Source: Pantoea piersonii (lineage in GTDB: Bacteria > Pseudomonadota > Gammaproteobacteria > Enterobacterales > Enterobacteriaceae). From it: a DNA stretch of 64,000 bases. Position numbers and translations under genes: made by a program. Under the pieces are notes generated by a model. It saw nothing but the letters and a program-made list of their open reading frames with translations, did no database searches and had not been told where the DNA came from. Below, in pieces: positions 1 to 10,712 of this stretch (its first letter is position 1; each line of letters starts with the position of its first letter). The DNA lies in NCBI RefSeq assembly GCF_003612015.1, contig NZ_RARB01000004.1:186001-250000 (forward strand). The letters are read 5' to 3'.

Positions 1-238
1 GACGCCGGCCGTAGATATTCCCCGGTCGATGTATTTGGTTGAACTGGCGCTCGAAATGTGTCGGGATATCCTGGCGCCGGGCGGCAGTTTTGTAGTGAAA
101 GTGTTTCAGGGAGATGGCTTCGATGAATACCTGCGGGAAATTCGCTCCCTGTTTACGAAAGTGAAAATTCGTAAGCCGGACGCTTCGCGATCACGTTCGC
201 GCGAAGTGTACATTGTGGCGACAGGGCGCAAACTATAG
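1..238 (+). CDS. rlmE: 23S rRNA 2'-O-ribose U2552 methyltransferase RlmE (3' part only)
   Basis: C-terminal ~78 codons of RlmE (FtsJ/RrmJ); the start lies left of the window and the reading frame enters at base 2. The family methylates the 2'-O of U2552 in the 23S rRNA A loop late in 50S assembly, using S-adenosylmethionine. Visible are the conserved end of the Rossmann fold ([14 protein letters not shown]), the stretch [18 protein letters not shown] and the terminal ATGRKL, all as in E. coli RlmE. ftsH follows 103 bp downstream on the same strand, the usual rlmE-ftsH arrangement. Nothing looks damaged; only the N-terminus is out of view. Confidence 0.95.
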   Translation, partial: TPAVDIPRSMYLVELALEMCRDILAPGGSFVVKVFQGDGFDEYLREIRSLFTKVKIRKPDASRSRSREVYIVATGRKL

Positions 239-341
239 CCCAATTGATGAAGTTGCAGCCCACCAGCCGCGATTCCATGTATGAAGGATATATAGTACCC
301 TACGCTGTCTGTTAACACCGTTGTAATATGAGGTTAATCCC

Positions 342-2276
342 TTGAGTGACATGGCGAAAAACCTGATTCTCTGGTTAGTCATCGCGGTCGTGCTGATGTC
401 AGTATTCCAGAGCTTTGGGCCCAGCGAGTCGAATGGCCGTAGGGTTGATTATTCAACCTTCCTGTCGGAAGTGAACCAGGATCAGGTCCGCGAGGCACGT
501 ATTAACGGGCGTGAGATTAACGTAATCAAGAAAGACAGTAATAAATACACGACCTACATTCCTGTCAATGATCCCAAGTTACTCGATAACCTGTTGACCA
601 AAAACGTCAAAGTAGTTGGCGAACCGCCGGAAGAGCCGAGCCTGCTGGCTTCGATCTTTATCTCCTGGTTCCCGATGCTGCTGCTGATTGGCGTGTGGAT
701 CTTCTTTATGCGCCAGATGCAGGGCGGCGGCGGCAAAGGCGCGATGTCCTTTGGCAAGAGCAAAGCCCGTATGCTGACGGAAGATCAGATCAAAACCACT
801 TTCGCTGACGTGGCAGGCTGCGACGAAGCGAAAGAGGAAGTCGGTGAGCTGGTCGAGTATCTGCGCGAACCGAGCCGCTTCCAGAAGCTGGGCGGTAAAA
901 TTCCCAAAGGCGTGCTGATGGTGGGCCCGCCGGGTACCGGTAAAACCCTGCTGGCGAAGGCTATCGCAGGCGAAGCGAAAGTGCCGTTCTTCACCATTTC
1001 CGGTTCTGACTTCGTGGAAATGTTCGTGGGCGTCGGTGCATCTCGCGTGCGTGACATGTTCGAACAGGCGAAGAAAGCCGCTCCCTGCATCATCTTTATC
1101 GATGAGATCGACGCCGTCGGTCGTCAGCGCGGCGCAGGTCTCGGTGGCGGTCACGATGAACGTGAGCAGACCCTGAACCAGATGCTGGTTGAGATGGATG
1201 GTTTTGAAGGCAATGAAGGCATTATCGTCATCGCTGCGACTAACCGTCCAGACGTTCTCGACCCGGCGCTGCTGCGTCCCGGTCGCTTTGACCGTCAGGT
1301 CGTCGTCGGTCTGCCGGACGTGCGTGGCCGCGAGCAGATTCTGAAAGTGCATATGCGCCGCGTACCGCTGGCGACCGATATCGACGCAGGCATCATCGCG
1401 CGCGGTACGCCGGGCTTCTCCGGTGCGGATCTGGCTAACCTGGTGAACGAAGCGGCGCTGTTTGCTGCACGCGGCAACAAGCGCGTGGTATCGATGGTTG
1501 AATTCGAGAAAGCGAAAGACAAAATCATGATGGGTGCGGAACGCCGCTCCATGGTGATGACGGAAGCGCAGAAGGAATCCACCGCGTATCACGAAGCGGG
1601 CCACGCGATTATCGGTCGTCTGGTGCCGGAACACGATCCGGTGCACAAGGTGACGATTATTCCGCGCGGACGTGCGCTTGGCGTAACCTTCTTCCTGCCT
1701 GAAGGCGATGCGATTAGCGCCAGCCGTCAGAAGCTGGAGAGCCAGATTTCGACCCTGTACGGCGGCCGTCTGGCTGAAGAGATTATCTACGGTGCGGAAC
1801 ACGTTTCCACCGGTGCCTCTAACGACATCAAAGTGGCCACTAACCTGGCGCGCAACATGGTGACGCAGTGGGGCTTCTCAGAAAAACTGGGTCCGTTGCT
1901 GTATGCGGAAGAAGAGGGCGAAGTATTCCTGGGCCGCTCTGTGGCGAAAGCGAAACACATGTCCGACGAAACCGCGCGTATTATCGATCAGGAAGTTAAG
2001 CATCTGATCGACAGCAACTACCAGCGCGCTCGCCGTATCCTGAGCGAAAACATGGACATCCTTCACGCGATGAAAGACGCGCTGATGAAGTATGAAACCA
2101 TTGACGCTCCGCAGATCGACGACCTGATGGCGCGCCGCGAAGTGCGTCCGCCAGCGGGTTGGGAAGATCCAGGCAGCAACTCCGACAGCAACGGTACGCC
2201 GAAAGCACCGCGTCCGGTTGATGAACCGCGCACGCCGAATCCTGGCAACACCATGTCAGAGCAGTTCGATAAATAA
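342..2276 (+). CDS. ftsH: ATP-dependent inner-membrane zinc metalloprotease FtsH
   Basis: Membrane-anchored AAA+ protease that degrades LpxC, sigma-32, SecY and other substrates. From the TTG at 342 it has 644 residues; an ATG at 351 (MAKNLILW) would give 641 and matches the start usually written for E. coli, so either may be used. Two N-terminal membrane segments (about 8-24 and 100-120) flank a periplasmic domain. The Walker A motif GPPGTGKT is at 195-202, followed by the AAA+ second region of homology ([20 protein letters not shown]). The zinc-binding HEAGH is at 417-421. The sequence is nearly identical to E. coli except in the C-terminal tail. A rho-independent terminator follows before folP. 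Confidence 0.98.
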   Translation: MSDMAKNLILWLVIAVVLMSVFQSFGPSESNGRRVDYSTFLSEVNQDQVREARINGREINVIKKDSNKYTTYIPVNDPKLLDNLLTKNVKVVGEPPEEPSLLASIFISWFPMLLLIGVWIFFMRQMQGGGGKGAMSFGKSKARMLTEDQIKTTFADVAGCDEAKEEVGELVEYLREPSRFQKLGGKIPKGVLMVGPPGTGKTLLAKAIAGEAKVPFFTISGSDFVEMFVGVGASRVRDMFEQAKKAAPCIIFIDEIDAVGRQRGAGLGGGHDEREQTLNQMLVEMDGFEGNEGIIVIAATNRPDVLDPALLRPGRFDRQVVVGLPDVRGREQILKVHMRRVPLATDIDAGIIARGTPGFSGADLANLVNEAALFAARGNKRVVSMVEFEKAKDKIMMGAERRSMVMTEAQKESTAYHEAGHAIIGRLVPEHDPVHKVTIIPRGRALGVTFFLPEGDAISASRQKLESQISTLYGGRLAEEIIYGAEHVSTGASNDIKVATNLARNMVTQWGFSEKLGPLLYAEEEGEVFLGRSVAKAKHMSDETARIIDQEVKHLIDSNYQRARRILSENMDILHAMKDALMKYETIDAPQIDDLMARREVRPPAGWEDPGSNSDSNGTPKAPRPVDEPRTPNPGNTMSEQFDK

Positions 2277-2297
2277 CAGGGTTCTGTTCACCCTTGC

Positions 2298-2326
2298 AAA
2301 AACCCCGGCTGGTCCGGGGTTTTTTA
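2298..2326 (+). terminator. Rho-independent terminator after ftsH
   Basis: A perfect 7-bp stem, ACCCCGG (2302-2308) with CCGGGGT (2314-2320), has a 5-nt loop and is followed by a run of T. It lies between ftsH and folP on the + strand. Confidence 0.85.
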
Positions 2327-2361
2327 CATCCGTTATCAGGTAATCAGAGGAGATTTCCCCT

Positions 2362-3195
2362 ATGAAGTTGTACGCCCGTGATGCCCATCTCGATTTATCG
2401 TTTCCCCATGTGATGGGTATTTTGAATGTCACGCCGGACTCCTTCTCCGATGGTGGAAAACATAACTCTCTGGTAGAGGCGCTGACGCACACCAATGAGA
2501 TGGTTAACGCAGGCGCGACGATTATCGACGTTGGCGGCGAATCGACCCGACCCGGCGCAGATGAAGTCAGTGTCGAAGAGGAGCTGGCGCGCGTGATCCC
2601 GGTCGTGGAGGCGATTGCGCAGCGCTTTGAAGTGTGGATTTCGGTCGATACCTCAAAAGCTGAAGTCATCCGTGAAGCGGCGCGAGCAGGCGCTCACATC
2701 ATCAATGATATTCGTTCGCTGTCTGAGCCTGGCGCGCTGGAGGCAGCCGCGGCGGCTAACCTGCCGGTTTGCCTGATGCATATGCAGGGCGAGCCGCGTA
2801 CCATGCAGCAGGCGCCTGAGTATCACGATGTCGTCAGCGAAGTGGACGCTTACTTCGAGGCTCAAATTGCGCGTTGCCAGGCCGCGGGCATTAAAAAAGA
2901 GCATCTGCTGCTCGACCCTGGCTTCGGTTTCGGTAAGAATCTCAGCCACAACTATGCGCTACTGGCCCACCTCAGCCATTTTCACCGTTTTGAACTGCCG
3001 CTGCTGGTGGGTATGTCGCGTAAATCCATGATTGGTCAGCTGCTGAACGTCGGGCCGTCGCAGCGCCTGACAGGCAGCCTGACCTGCGCCGTGATCGCCG
3101 CCATGCAGGGCGCGCAGATCATTCGCGTACATGATGTTAAAGAGACAGTCGAGGCGATGCGCGTTGTCGAAGCGACACGGAGAGCAAAAGGATAA
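2362..3195 (+). CDS. folP: Dihydropteroate synthase
   Basis: Condenses 6-hydroxymethyl-7,8-dihydropterin pyrophosphate with p-aminobenzoate to dihydropteroate in folate synthesis; the sulfonamide target. 277 residues, close to the usual ~280. The TIM-barrel signatures are intact: MGILNVTPDSFSDGG near residue 20, the DVGGESTRPGA loop near 60, ISVDTSKAEV near 95, and LLDPGFGFGK around 190. An ATG preceded by AGAGGAG is a clear start. glmM begins 7 bp after the stop, so the two are almost certainly cotranscribed as in E. coli. No unusual change is visible around the pABA-binding loops. Confidence 0.97.
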   Translation: MKLYARDAHLDLSFPHVMGILNVTPDSFSDGGKHNSLVEALTHTNEMVNAGATIIDVGGESTRPGADEVSVEEELARVIPVVEAIAQRFEVWISVDTSKAEVIREAARAGAHIINDIRSLSEPGALEAAAAANLPVCLMHMQGEPRTMQQAPEYHDVVSEVDAYFEAQIARCQAAGIKKEHLLLDPGFGFGKNLSHNYALLAHLSHFHRFELPLLVGMSRKSMIGQLLNVGPSQRLTGSLTCAVIAAMQGAQIIRVHDVKETVEAMRVVEATRRAKG

Positions 3196-3202
3196 TTAAG
3201 GC

Positions 3203-4537
3203 ATGAGTGATCGTAAATATTTCGGTACAGATGGCATTCGCGGCAAAGTTGGCGAAGCGCCGATTACCCCTGATTTTGTCCTGAAGCTGGGCTGGGCGGC
3301 AGGCAAAGTGCTGGCGCGCCATGGCTCAAGAAAGGTGCTGATCGGCAAAGACACGCGCATTTCCGGCTATATGCTGGAGTCGGCGCTGGAAGCGGGTCTG
3401 GCGGCGGCAGGCCTCTCCGCCGCGTTTACCGGCCCGATGCCGACGCCTGCTATCGCCTATCTGACGCGTACCTTCCGCGCCGAAGCGGGCATTGTTATTT
3501 CCGCCTCGCACAACCCGTTTGACGACAACGGCATTAAATTCTTCTCTGCTGAAGGCACTAAGCTGCCGGATGAAGTCGAAGAGGCGATTGAGCTGGAGAT
3601 GGAGAAGCCGCTGACCTGCGTGGAGTCCGCCGAACTGGGCCGCGCCAGCCGTATCGTGGACGCTGCCGGTCGTTACATTGAGTTCTGCAAGGGCACTTTT
3701 CCCAGCGAGCTGAGCCTCAACGGCCTGAAAATCGTGGTCGACTGCGCCAACGGCGCGACGTATCACATTGCGCCGAACGTGCTGCGCGAGCTGGGCGCGA
3801 CCGTTATCGCTATCGCCACGCAGCCCGACGGCATGAATATCAACAAAGAGTGCGGCGCGACCGATCTGCGTATGCTGCAACAACGCGTGCTGGCGGAGAA
3901 AGCCGATCTCGGCCTTGCTTACGACGGCGACGGCGACCGCATCATGATGGTCGACCACCTGGGCGAAAAAGTCGATGGCGACCAGATCCTTTATATTATC
4001 GCGCGCGAGGGGCTGCGTCAGGGCCAGCTGCGCGGGGGCGTGGTTGGCACGCTGATGAGCAATATGGGCCTGGAGCTGGCGCTGAAGCAGCTCGGCATTC
4101 CTTTTGCGCGTGCGAAAGTGGGTGACCGCTACGTGCTGGAGAAGATGCAGGAGAAAAACTGGCGTCTCGGCGCGGAGAACTCCGGGCACGTTATTCTGCT
4201 GGATAAAACCACCACCGGCGACGGCATTGTGGCAAGTTTGCAAGTACTCACTGCAATCGTGCGCAACCATATGAGCCTGCACGACCTGTGCAGCGGCATG
4301 AAAATGCTGCCGCAGGTGCTGGTCAACGTGCGCTTCAGCGGCTCCAGCGACCCGCTGGAGAATGAAACGGTGAAAAGCGTAACGGCGGAGGTCGAGAAGA
4401 CGCTCGGCGGACGCGGACGCGTGCTGCTGCGTAAATCGGGCACCGAGCCGCTGATTCGCGTTATGGTCGAAGGGGAAAATGAAGCGCAGGTCACCGAGCT
4501 GGCGCATCGGATCGCCGAGCAGGTAAAAGCGGTTTAA
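3203..4537 (+). CDS. glmM: Phosphoglucosamine mutase
   Basis: Converts glucosamine-6-phosphate to glucosamine-1-phosphate, feeding UDP-GlcNAc for peptidoglycan and lipopolysaccharide. 444 residues, the family length. The active-site phosphoserine is Ser102 in ISASHNP. The Mg-binding loop DGDGDR and the sugar-binding GAENSGHV loop are both present, as is the C-terminal phosphate-binding [12 protein letters not shown]. It follows folP by 7 bp, forming a folP-glmM unit. The spacer to secG has no clear rho-independent terminator. Confidence 0.98.
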   Translation: MSDRKYFGTDGIRGKVGEAPITPDFVLKLGWAAGKVLARHGSRKVLIGKDTRISGYMLESALEAGLAAAGLSAAFTGPMPTPAIAYLTRTFRAEAGIVISASHNPFDDNGIKFFSAEGTKLPDEVEEAIELEMEKPLTCVESAELGRASRIVDAAGRYIEFCKGTFPSELSLNGLKIVVDCANGATYHIAPNVLRELGATVIAIATQPDGMNINKECGATDLRMLQQRVLAEKADLGLAYDGDGDRIMMVDHLGEKVDGDQILYIIAREGLRQGQLRGGVVGTLMSNMGLELALKQLGIPFARAKVGDRYVLEKMQEKNWRLGAENSGHVILLDKTTTGDGIVASLQVLTAIVRNHMSLHDLCSGMKMLPQVLVNVRFSGSSDPLENETVKSVTAEVEKTLGGRGRVLLRKSGTEPLIRVMVEGENEAQVTELAHRIAEQVKAV

Positions 4538-4753
4538 GCGGCTGACGGCGTCGGTTTTTACGCCGATCCGCCGTTAAAATCATCATGATGGCGCTTTTTT
4601 CCGCAGTCAGTCGCGTTAAAGAAAATTGCACTTGCAGAGGTATGCGCCTTTGGTTAGTATTCACACCCGCTTCTGATGGGTGATGACGACACGGCCCATC
4701 TATACTGGCTGAAGCTTAACTGTGCGGTTATCGCGCAAGGAAACAGGTTGATT

Positions 4754-5089
4754 ATGTACGAAGCTCTTTTAGTTATTTTCCTTATTGTGGCCATCGCCCT
4801 TGTGGGTCTGATTATGCTGCAGCAAGGTAAAGGCGCTGATATGGGAGCCTCATTCGGTGCAGGCGCATCCGCAACGCTGTTCGGTTCTACGGGTTCAGGT
4901 AACTTTATGACTCGCACTACCGGCATTCTGGCGGCGCTGTTCTTCATCATCAGCCTTGTTCTGGGTAACCTGAACACCAATAAGACTTCAAAAGGAAGCG
5001 AGTGGGAAAATCTGTCAGCGCCGGCTCAGTCAACGCAATCGACTCAGCCTGCACAACCGGCAACGCCGGGTAATGATATCCCGAAATAA
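4754..5089 (+). CDS. secG: Protein translocase subunit SecG
   Basis: Small auxiliary subunit of the SecYEG translocon. The frame stays open upstream, but the ATG at 4754 (MYEALLVIFLIVAIAL) gives 111 residues and matches E. coli SecG (110). Two membrane helices are seen, about 2-22 and 55-75, separated by the conserved QQGKGADMGASFGAGAS loop. The tail is hydrophilic and rich in Gln, Pro and Ala. tRNA-Leu lies 48 bp downstream, as in E. coli. Confidence 0.96.
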   Translation: MYEALLVIFLIVAIALVGLIMLQQGKGADMGASFGAGASATLFGSTGSGNFMTRTTGILAALFFIISLVLGNLNTNKTSKGSEWENLSAPAQSTQSTQPAQPATPGNDIPK

Positions 5090-5137
5090 GTTCGTCATGC
5101 TTGCGACGCGACAGATTCAAGTCGCGGTCTGAAAAGT

Positions 5138-5224
5138 GCCGAGGTGGTGGAATTGGTAGACACGCTACCTTGAGGTGGTAGTGCCCGATTGGGCTTACGG
5201 GTTCAAGTCCCGTCCTCGGTACCA
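5138..5224 (+). tRNA. leuU: tRNA-Leu (anticodon GAG)
   Basis: 87-nt class II cloverleaf. The acceptor stem pairs GCCGAGG with CCTCGGT, with discriminator A and encoded CCA at 5222-5224. The anticodon stem CTACC/GGTAG encloses TTGAGGT, giving GAG. A long variable arm (TGCCCGATTGGGCT) and GGTTCAAGTCC T arm are present. It matches E. coli leuU and sits in the same place after secG. Confidence 0.97.
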
Positions 5225-5283
5225 AATCTGAGTTTTACTTGCAAAAATCGCAAGATCGGCGTAACATTCGTCACGTTTTCGGA

Positions 5284-5360
<77 letters not shown>

Positions 5361-5481
5361 CTTTCCCTTAGAGTTCTTTTTCAAATATACTGTGTGCATC
5401 GACGGGCGCATCGCAGCGAGTTTTGAAAAAAATTCTTCTGGACGGTGCCGAGCCGCTTAGCGGCGTACAGGGTCCAGTCAC

Positions 5482-5509
5482 AAAAAGCCCCGAATTTTCG
5501 GGGTTTTTT
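5482..5509 (+). terminator. Terminator-like hairpin in the metY-rimP leader
   Basis: CCCCGAA (5488-5494) pairs with TTCGGGG (5497-5503) and a T6 run follows. In E. coli the same leader carries terminators that separate metY from the nusA operon and are partly read through. By position this one is an equivalent partial terminator. Confidence 0.8.
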
Positions 5510-5569
5510 GTTATCAGGAAATCGCAACACTGGGCTATTAAGCCCTTTTTTTATGTCTTGGGGGTGGGC

Positions 5570-6022
5570 TTGTCCACATTAGAGCAAAAATTGACAGAGT
5601 TGGTATCGGCTCCAGTAGAAGCGCTCGGCTATGAACTGGTCGGTATTGAATTCGTTCGTGGTCGCACATCAACCCTGCGCATCTATATTGATAGTGAAGA
5701 TGGCATCAATGTCGATGATTGCGCGGATGTCAGCCACCAGGTAAGCGCAGTGCTGGATGTGGAAGATCCCATCACCGTGGCTTACAACCTTGAAGTCTCC
5801 TCACCGGGACTGGATCGCCCCATGTTTACCGCGGAACACTATGTACGGTTTACAGGCGAAGAAGTCAGTCTGGTCCTGCGCATGGCGGTACAGAACCGTC
5901 GCAAATGGCAGGGCATCATCAAGTCGGTCGAAGGCGAGATGGTGACGGTGACCGTTGAGGGTAAAGATGAGGTGTTCGCGCTGAGTAATATTCAGAAAGC
6001 GAACCTGGTCCCCCACTTTTAA
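5570..6022 (+). CDS. rimP: Ribosome maturation factor RimP
   Basis: Assists 30S subunit assembly. The frame is open well upstream, but the TTG at 5570 begins [27 protein letters not shown] and gives exactly 150 residues, the family length. A G-rich Shine-Dalgarno (GGGGGTGGG) sits just before it. The hallmark [29 protein letters not shown] and [10 protein letters not shown] are intact, and the C-terminal SH3-like domain ends in KANLVPHF. nusA starts 24 bp after the stop. It is the first protein gene of the metY-rimP-nusA-infB-rbfA-truB operon. Confidence 0.96.
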   Translation: MSTLEQKLTELVSAPVEALGYELVGIEFVRGRTSTLRIYIDSEDGINVDDCADVSHQVSAVLDVEDPITVAYNLEVSSPGLDRPMFTAEHYVRFTGEEVSLVLRMAVQNRRKWQGIIKSVEGEMVTVTVEGKDEVFALSNIQKANLVPHF

Positions 6023-6046
6023 AAGTCCGGATTGAGGCTAACCAGG

Positions 6047-7534
6047 ATGAACAAAGAGATCTTAGCTGTTGTAGAAGCCGTTTCTAACGAAAAAGCCCTG
6101 CCGCGTGAGAAAATCTTCGAAGCGCTGGAGAGCGCGCTGGCAACTGCGACCAAGAAGAAGTATGAGCAAGAGATTGACGTTCGCGTCAGCATCGATCGCA
6201 AAAGCGGCGACTTTGACACCTTCCGCCGTTGGGAAATCGTAGAAGAAGTCACGCAGCCGACGCGCGAGATCACGCTGGAAGCAGCCCGCTTCGAGGATGA
6301 AGCGTTCAATCTGGGCGATTACGTTGAAGATCAGATCGAATCGGTCACCTTTGACCGCATCACCACCCAGACCGCGAAGCAGGTTATCGTGCAGAAAGTG
6401 CGCGAAGCTGAGCGTGCGATGGTGGTCGATCAGTTCCGCCAGCACGAAGGCGAAATCATCACCGGCGTGGTGAAAAAAGTGAATCGCGACAATATCACTC
6501 TCGATCTCGGCAGCAACGCCGAAGCGGTGATTTTGCGCGAAGACATGCTGCCGCGTGAGAACTTCCGTCCGGGCGACCGTATTCGCGGCGTACTTTACGC
6601 CGTACGTCCGGAAGCGCGCGGTGCGCAGCTGTTCGTGACCCGTTCTAAACCCGAAATGCTGATCGAACTATTCCGCATCGAGGTGCCAGAGATCGGCGAA
6701 GAAGTCATCGAAATTAAAGCGGCGGCTCGCGATCCGGGCTCACGCGCTAAAATTGCGGTGAAAACGAATGACAAACGTATCGATCCGGTCGGCGCCTGCG
6801 TCGGTATGCGCGGCGCGCGCGTACAGGCCGTATCGAGCGAGCTGGGCGGTGAACGTATCGATATCGTGCTGTGGGACGATAACCCGGCGCAGTTTGTTAT
6901 TAACGCCATGGCGCCGGCCGACGTGGCGTCAATCGTGGTTGATGAAGATAACCACACCATGGATATCGCTGTTGAAGCCGGCAATCTGGCTCAGGCGATC
7001 GGCCGTAACGGCCAAAACGTGCGTCTGGCTTCCCAGCTGAGCGGCTGGGAGCTGAACGTGATGACCGTCGATGATCTGCAGGCGAAACACCAGGCCGAAG
7101 CGCATGCTGCTATTGATATGTTTACTAAACATCTCGACATCGACGAAGAGTTCGCCACCGTACTGGTGGAAGAGGGCTTCTCTTCGCTGGAAGAGCTGGC
7201 ATACGTGCCGATCAACGAGCTGCTGGACGTTGATGGTCTGGACGAAGAGACCGTAGAAGCCCTGCGTGAACGAGCCAAAAATGCGTTAACCACCCTGGCG
7301 CTGGCGAAAGAAGAGAGCCGTGGTAATCAGGAGCCCGCTGAGGATCTTCTGAATCTCGACGGCCTGGATCGTACGCTGGCGTACCGCCTGGCGGCGAAAG
7401 GCGTTTGCACGCTGGAAGATCTCGCCGAGCAAGGTGTCGACGATCTGACGGATATTGAAGGGCTGAATGATGAGCAAGCCGGCGCGCTGATTATGGCCGC
7501 GCGAAATATCTGCTGGTTCGGCGATGACGCGTAA
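6047..7534 (+). CDS. nusA: Transcription termination/antitermination factor NusA
   Basis: RNA polymerase-binding factor that modulates pausing, termination and antitermination. 495 residues from the ATG at 6047 ([20 protein letters not shown]), with CAGG just upstream; this equals the E. coli length. Domains in order: N-terminal RNAP-binding domain (1-125), S1 (about 135-200), KH1 and KH2 (about 230-345, with [14 protein letters not shown] and [18 protein letters not shown]), then two acidic AR repeats ending in NICWFGDDA. It is followed 17 bp later by infB. Confidence 0.98.
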   Translation: MNKEILAVVEAVSNEKALPREKIFEALESALATATKKKYEQEIDVRVSIDRKSGDFDTFRRWEIVEEVTQPTREITLEAARFEDEAFNLGDYVEDQIESVTFDRITTQTAKQVIVQKVREAERAMVVDQFRQHEGEIITGVVKKVNRDNITLDLGSNAEAVILREDMLPRENFRPGDRIRGVLYAVRPEARGAQLFVTRSKPEMLIELFRIEVPEIGEEVIEIKAAARDPGSRAKIAVKTNDKRIDPVGACVGMRGARVQAVSSELGGERIDIVLWDDNPAQFVINAMAPADVASIVVDEDNHTMDIAVEAGNLAQAIGRNGQNVRLASQLSGWELNVMTVDDLQAKHQAEAHAAIDMFTKHLDIDEEFATVLVEEGFSSLEELAYVPINELLDVDGLDEETVEALRERAKNALTTLALAKEESRGNQEPAEDLLNLDGLDRTLAYRLAAKGVCTLEDLAEQGVDDLTDIEGLNDEQAGALIMAARNICWFGDDA

Positions 7535-7551
7535 TAACAGGAAGGAACAGC

Positions 7552-10239
7552 ATGACAGATGTAACCGTAAAATCGCTGGCCGCAGAGATTCAGACCCCGG
7601 TCGATCGCCTGGTTCAGCAATTCGCTGACGCAGGGATCCGCAAGTCGGAGAACGACGCGGTCACGCAGCAAGAGAAAGAAACTTTATTGTCTCACCTCAA
7701 TCGCGAGCATGGTCAGACCGGCTCAAGCAAGTTAACATTGCAGCGTAAGACACGCAGTACCTTGAATATCCCAGGCACCGGGGGTAAAAGTAAATCGGTG
7801 CAAATCGAAGTCCGCAAAAAGCGCACCTACGTAAAAGGTGATGCGGAAGCTGAACAGGCAGAAGCAGAAGCCCAGGCTCAGCGTGAAGCGGAAGAAAAGG
7901 CGCAACGCGAGGCTGAAGAACAAGCCCGTCGCGAAGCTGAAGAAAAAGCGCAACGTGAAGCCGAAGAGAAAGCCAAGCGCGAAGCCGCTGAAAAGGCGAA
8001 GCGTGAAGCAGCGGAAAAAGAAAAAGTGACGAATCATCAAACCGACGATATGACCAAGGCTGCGCAGTCCGACAAAGCCCGTCGCGAAGCGGAAGCGGCT
8101 GAACTGAAGCGTAAAGCGGAAGAAGAAGCGCGCCGTAAGCTGGAAGAGGACGCACGCCGCGTTGCTGAAGAAGCGCGCCGCCTGGCTGAAGAGAAATCGG
8201 CTGAATGGGAAAAACCTGAGGAAGAGGATAAAGGCGACTATCACGTCACTACCTCGACTCATGCCCGTCAGGCTGAAGACGAAAACGACCGTCAGGTTGA
8301 AGCGGGCCGCGCACGTGCGCGCACCACCGCTAAAGCGGCGCGTCCGGCGAAAAAAGGCAACAAGCATTCCGAAGCCAAAACCGATCGCGAAGAAGCGCGC
8401 GCGGCGATTCGCGGCGGCAAAGGCGGCAAACACCGCAAGCCAAGCATGCTGCAGCAAGGCTTCAACAAACCTGCTCAGGTTGTTAACCGTGACGTCATCA
8501 TCGGCGAAACCATCACCGTAGCCGAACTGGCTAACAAAATGGCGGTGAAAGGTTCGCAGGTCATCAAAGCGATGATGAAGATGGGCGCGATGGCGACCAT
8601 CAACCAGGTTATCGATCAGGAAACAGCTCAGCTGGTAGCGGAAGAGATGGGTCATAAAGTGATCCTGCGCCGCGAGAACGAGCTGGAAGAAGCGGTAATG
8701 AGCGATCGCGATACCGATGCTGCGCAAGAATCGCGCGCGCCGGTCGTCACCATCATGGGTCACGTCGACCACGGTAAAACCTCACTGCTGGACTACATTC
8801 GTTCGACCAAAGTCGCCTCTGGCGAAGCGGGCGGCATTACCCAGCACATCGGTGCTTACCACGTCGAAACCGACAACGGCATGATCACCTTCCTGGACAC
8901 CCCGGGCCACGCCGCGTTTACCGCGATGCGTGCACGTGGTGCGCAGGCGACCGATATCGTTATCCTTGTGGTAGCGGCTGACGACGGCGTGATGCCACAG
9001 ACCATCGAAGCGATCCAGCACGCGAAAGCGGCGGGTGTGCCGGTAGTGGTTGCCGTCAACAAAATCGATAAGCCAGAAGCCGATCCGGATCGCGTGAAGA
9101 ACGAGCTGACGCAGTACGGCATCATCCCGGAAGAGTGGGGCGGCGAAAACATGTTCGTCAACGTCTCTGCGAAAGCCGGTACCGGTATCGACGACCTGCT
9201 GAACGCGATTCTGCTGCAGGCGGAAGTGCTGGAGCTGACCGCTATCCGTGAAGGTATGGCGAGCGGCGTCGTGATCGAATCCTTCCTGGATAAAGGTCGC
9301 GGTCCGGTAGCGACCGTTCTGGTGCGCGAAGGTACCCTGAACAAAGGCGACATCGTGCTGTGCGGCTTCGAGTATGGCCGTGTGCGCGCGATGCGTGACG
9401 AACTGGGTCGCGAAGTGCTGGAAGCGGGTCCGTCCATTCCGGTGGAAATCCTCGGTCTCTCCGGCGTGCCGGCAGCGGGCGATGAAGCAACCGTCGTACG
9501 TGACGAGAAGAAAGCGCGTGAAGTGGCGCTGTATCGTCAGGGCAAGTTCCGCGAAGTCAAACTGGCGCGTCAGCAGAAAGCGAAGCTGGAAAACATGTTC
9601 GCCAACATGACCGAAGGCGAAGTTTCCGAGCTGAACATCGTGCTGAAGTCCGACGTCCAGGGTTCTGTGGAAGCGATCTCCGACTCGCTGCTGAAACTCT
9701 CCACCGACGAAGTGAAGGTGAAGATTATCGGTTCTGGCGTGGGCGGTATCACCGAAACCGACGCAACCCTGGCTGCGGCATCCAACGCGATCATCCTCGG
9801 CTTCAACGTGCGTGCCGATGCCTCTGCGCGTCGCGTCATTGATGCTGAAAACGTCGACCTGCGTTACTACTCCGTCATCTATAATCTGATCGACGAAGTA
9901 AAAGCAGCGATGAGCGGTATGCTGGCACCGGAGTTCAAACAGCAGATTATCGGTCTGGCTGAAGTTCGTGACGTGTTCAAGTCACCGAAGTTCGGCGCGA
10001 TCGCTGGCTGTATGGTCACCGAAGGTAACATCAAGCGTCACAATCCGATCCGCGTACTGCGCGACAACGTGGTTATCTATGAAGGCGAGCTGGAATCTCT
10101 GCGTCGCTTCAAAGATGACGTCAACGAAGTGCGTAACGGCATGGAGTGTGGTATCGGCGTGAAGAACTACAACGACGTTCGCGTTGGCGACATGATCGAA
10201 GTGTTCGAAGTGATTGAAGTTAAGCGCACCATCGACTAA
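7552..10239 (+). CDS. infB: Translation initiation factor IF-2
   Basis: GTPase that places fMet-tRNA on the 30S P site and promotes subunit joining. 895 residues. An N-terminal domain (about 1-50) is followed by a long charged linker built of REAEEKA-like repeats (about 100-220). The G domain begins with GHVDHGKT at 403-410, then DTPGHAAF and NKID, and the C-terminal fMet-tRNA-binding domains follow. A GTG at codon 159 (8026, before [10 protein letters not shown]) matches the internal start E. coli uses for the shorter IF2-beta, so two isoforms are likely. That is inference from alignment. Confidence 0.98.
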   Translation: MTDVTVKSLAAEIQTPVDRLVQQFADAGIRKSENDAVTQQEKETLLSHLNREHGQTGSSKLTLQRKTRSTLNIPGTGGKSKSVQIEVRKKRTYVKGDAEAEQAEAEAQAQREAEEKAQREAEEQARREAEEKAQREAEEKAKREAAEKAKREAAEKEKVTNHQTDDMTKAAQSDKARREAEAAELKRKAEEEARRKLEEDARRVAEEARRLAEEKSAEWEKPEEEDKGDYHVTTSTHARQAEDENDRQVEAGRARARTTAKAARPAKKGNKHSEAKTDREEARAAIRGGKGGKHRKPSMLQQGFNKPAQVVNRDVIIGETITVAELANKMAVKGSQVIKAMMKMGAMATINQVIDQETAQLVAEEMGHKVILRRENELEEAVMSDRDTDAAQESRAPVVTIMGHVDHGKTSLLDYIRSTKVASGEAGGITQHIGAYHVETDNGMITFLDTPGHAAFTAMRARGAQATDIVILVVAADDGVMPQTIEAIQHAKAAGVPVVVAVNKIDKPEADPDRVKNELTQYGIIPEEWGGENMFVNVSAKAGTGIDDLLNAILLQAEVLELTAIREGMASGVVIESFLDKGRGPVATVLVREGTLNKGDIVLCGFEYGRVRAMRDELGREVLEAGPSIPVEILGLSGVPAAGDEATVVRDEKKAREVALYRQGKFREVKLARQQKAKLENMFANMTEGEVSELNIVLKSDVQGSVEAISDSLLKLSTDEVKVKIIGSGVGGITETDATLAAASNAIILGFNVRADASARRVIDAENVDLRYYSVIYNLIDEVKAAMSGMLAPEFKQQIIGLAEVRDVFKSPKFGAIAGCMVTEGNIKRHNPIRVLRDNVVIYEGELESLRRFKDDVNEVRNGMECGIGVKNYNDVRVGDMIEVFEVIEVKRTID

Positions 10240-10263
10240 GCACTGGACGATGTGTTGCAATTT

Positions 10264-10282
10264 GGGAGGCCGCTGGCCTCCC
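10264..10282 (+). other. Strong hairpin between infB and rbfA without a T run
   Basis: GGGAGGCC (10264-10271) pairs perfectly with GGCCTCCC (10275-10282) across a 3-nt loop. The following bases (GAATTATTTT) are not a proper U tract. It may be an RNA-processing or stability element, or a leaky terminator within the operon. Confidence 0.55.
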
Positions 10283-10304
10283 GAATTATTTTGGAGAGTT
10301 GATT

Positions 10305-10712
10305 ATGGCGAAAGAATTTGGCCGCCCACAGCGCGTGTCGCAGGAGCTGCAAAAAGAGATCGCAATCATTCTGCAGCGCGAGATTAAAGATCCGCGTCTC
10401 GGCATGATGGTGACGGTATCCGGCGTGGAAGTTTCGCGCGATCTCGCTTATGCCAAAGTATTTGTCACCTTCCTCAACGATAAAGACGAGGATGCGGTGA
10501 AAAACGGTCTGAAGGCGCTGAAAGAGGCGTCTGGCTATATCCGTATTCTACTCGGCAAGGCGATGCGTCTGCGCATCGTGCCGGAGCTGACCTTCTTCTA
10601 CGACAATTCGCTGATTGAAGGTATGCGCATGTCGAACCTGGTCTCTAACGTTATCAGGAACGATGTCGAGCGTCGCGGTGAAAACCCGACGGAAGATGAC
10701 AAGGAGGACTGA
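10305..10712 (+). CDS. rbfA: 30S ribosome-binding factor A
   Basis: Small KH-like protein that helps mature the 5' end of 16S rRNA and supports cold adaptation. 135 residues from the ATG at 10305 ([20 protein letters not shown]), preceded by TTGGAGAG. The conserved [22 protein letters not shown] and [20 protein letters not shown] are present. The stop overlaps the truB start by one base (TGATG), implying translational coupling. Confidence 0.97.
   Translation: MAKEFGRPQRVSQELQKEIAIILQREIKDPRLGMMVTVSGVEVSRDLAYAKVFVTFLNDKDEDAVKNGLKALKEASGYIRILLGKAMRLRIVPELTFFYDNSLIEGMRMSNLVSNVIRNDVERRGENPTEDDKED

Noticed and set aside
4538..4620. Terminator after glmM
   Set aside because: GC-rich inverted segments (ACGGCG...CGCCGT) exist, but they are not followed by a T run, and secG expression can come from a local promoter; not convincing enough to annotate.
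7840..8040. DNA tandem repeat in infB
   Set aside because: This is the charged REAEEKA-type linker of IF-2, coding low complexity seen in E. coli too.
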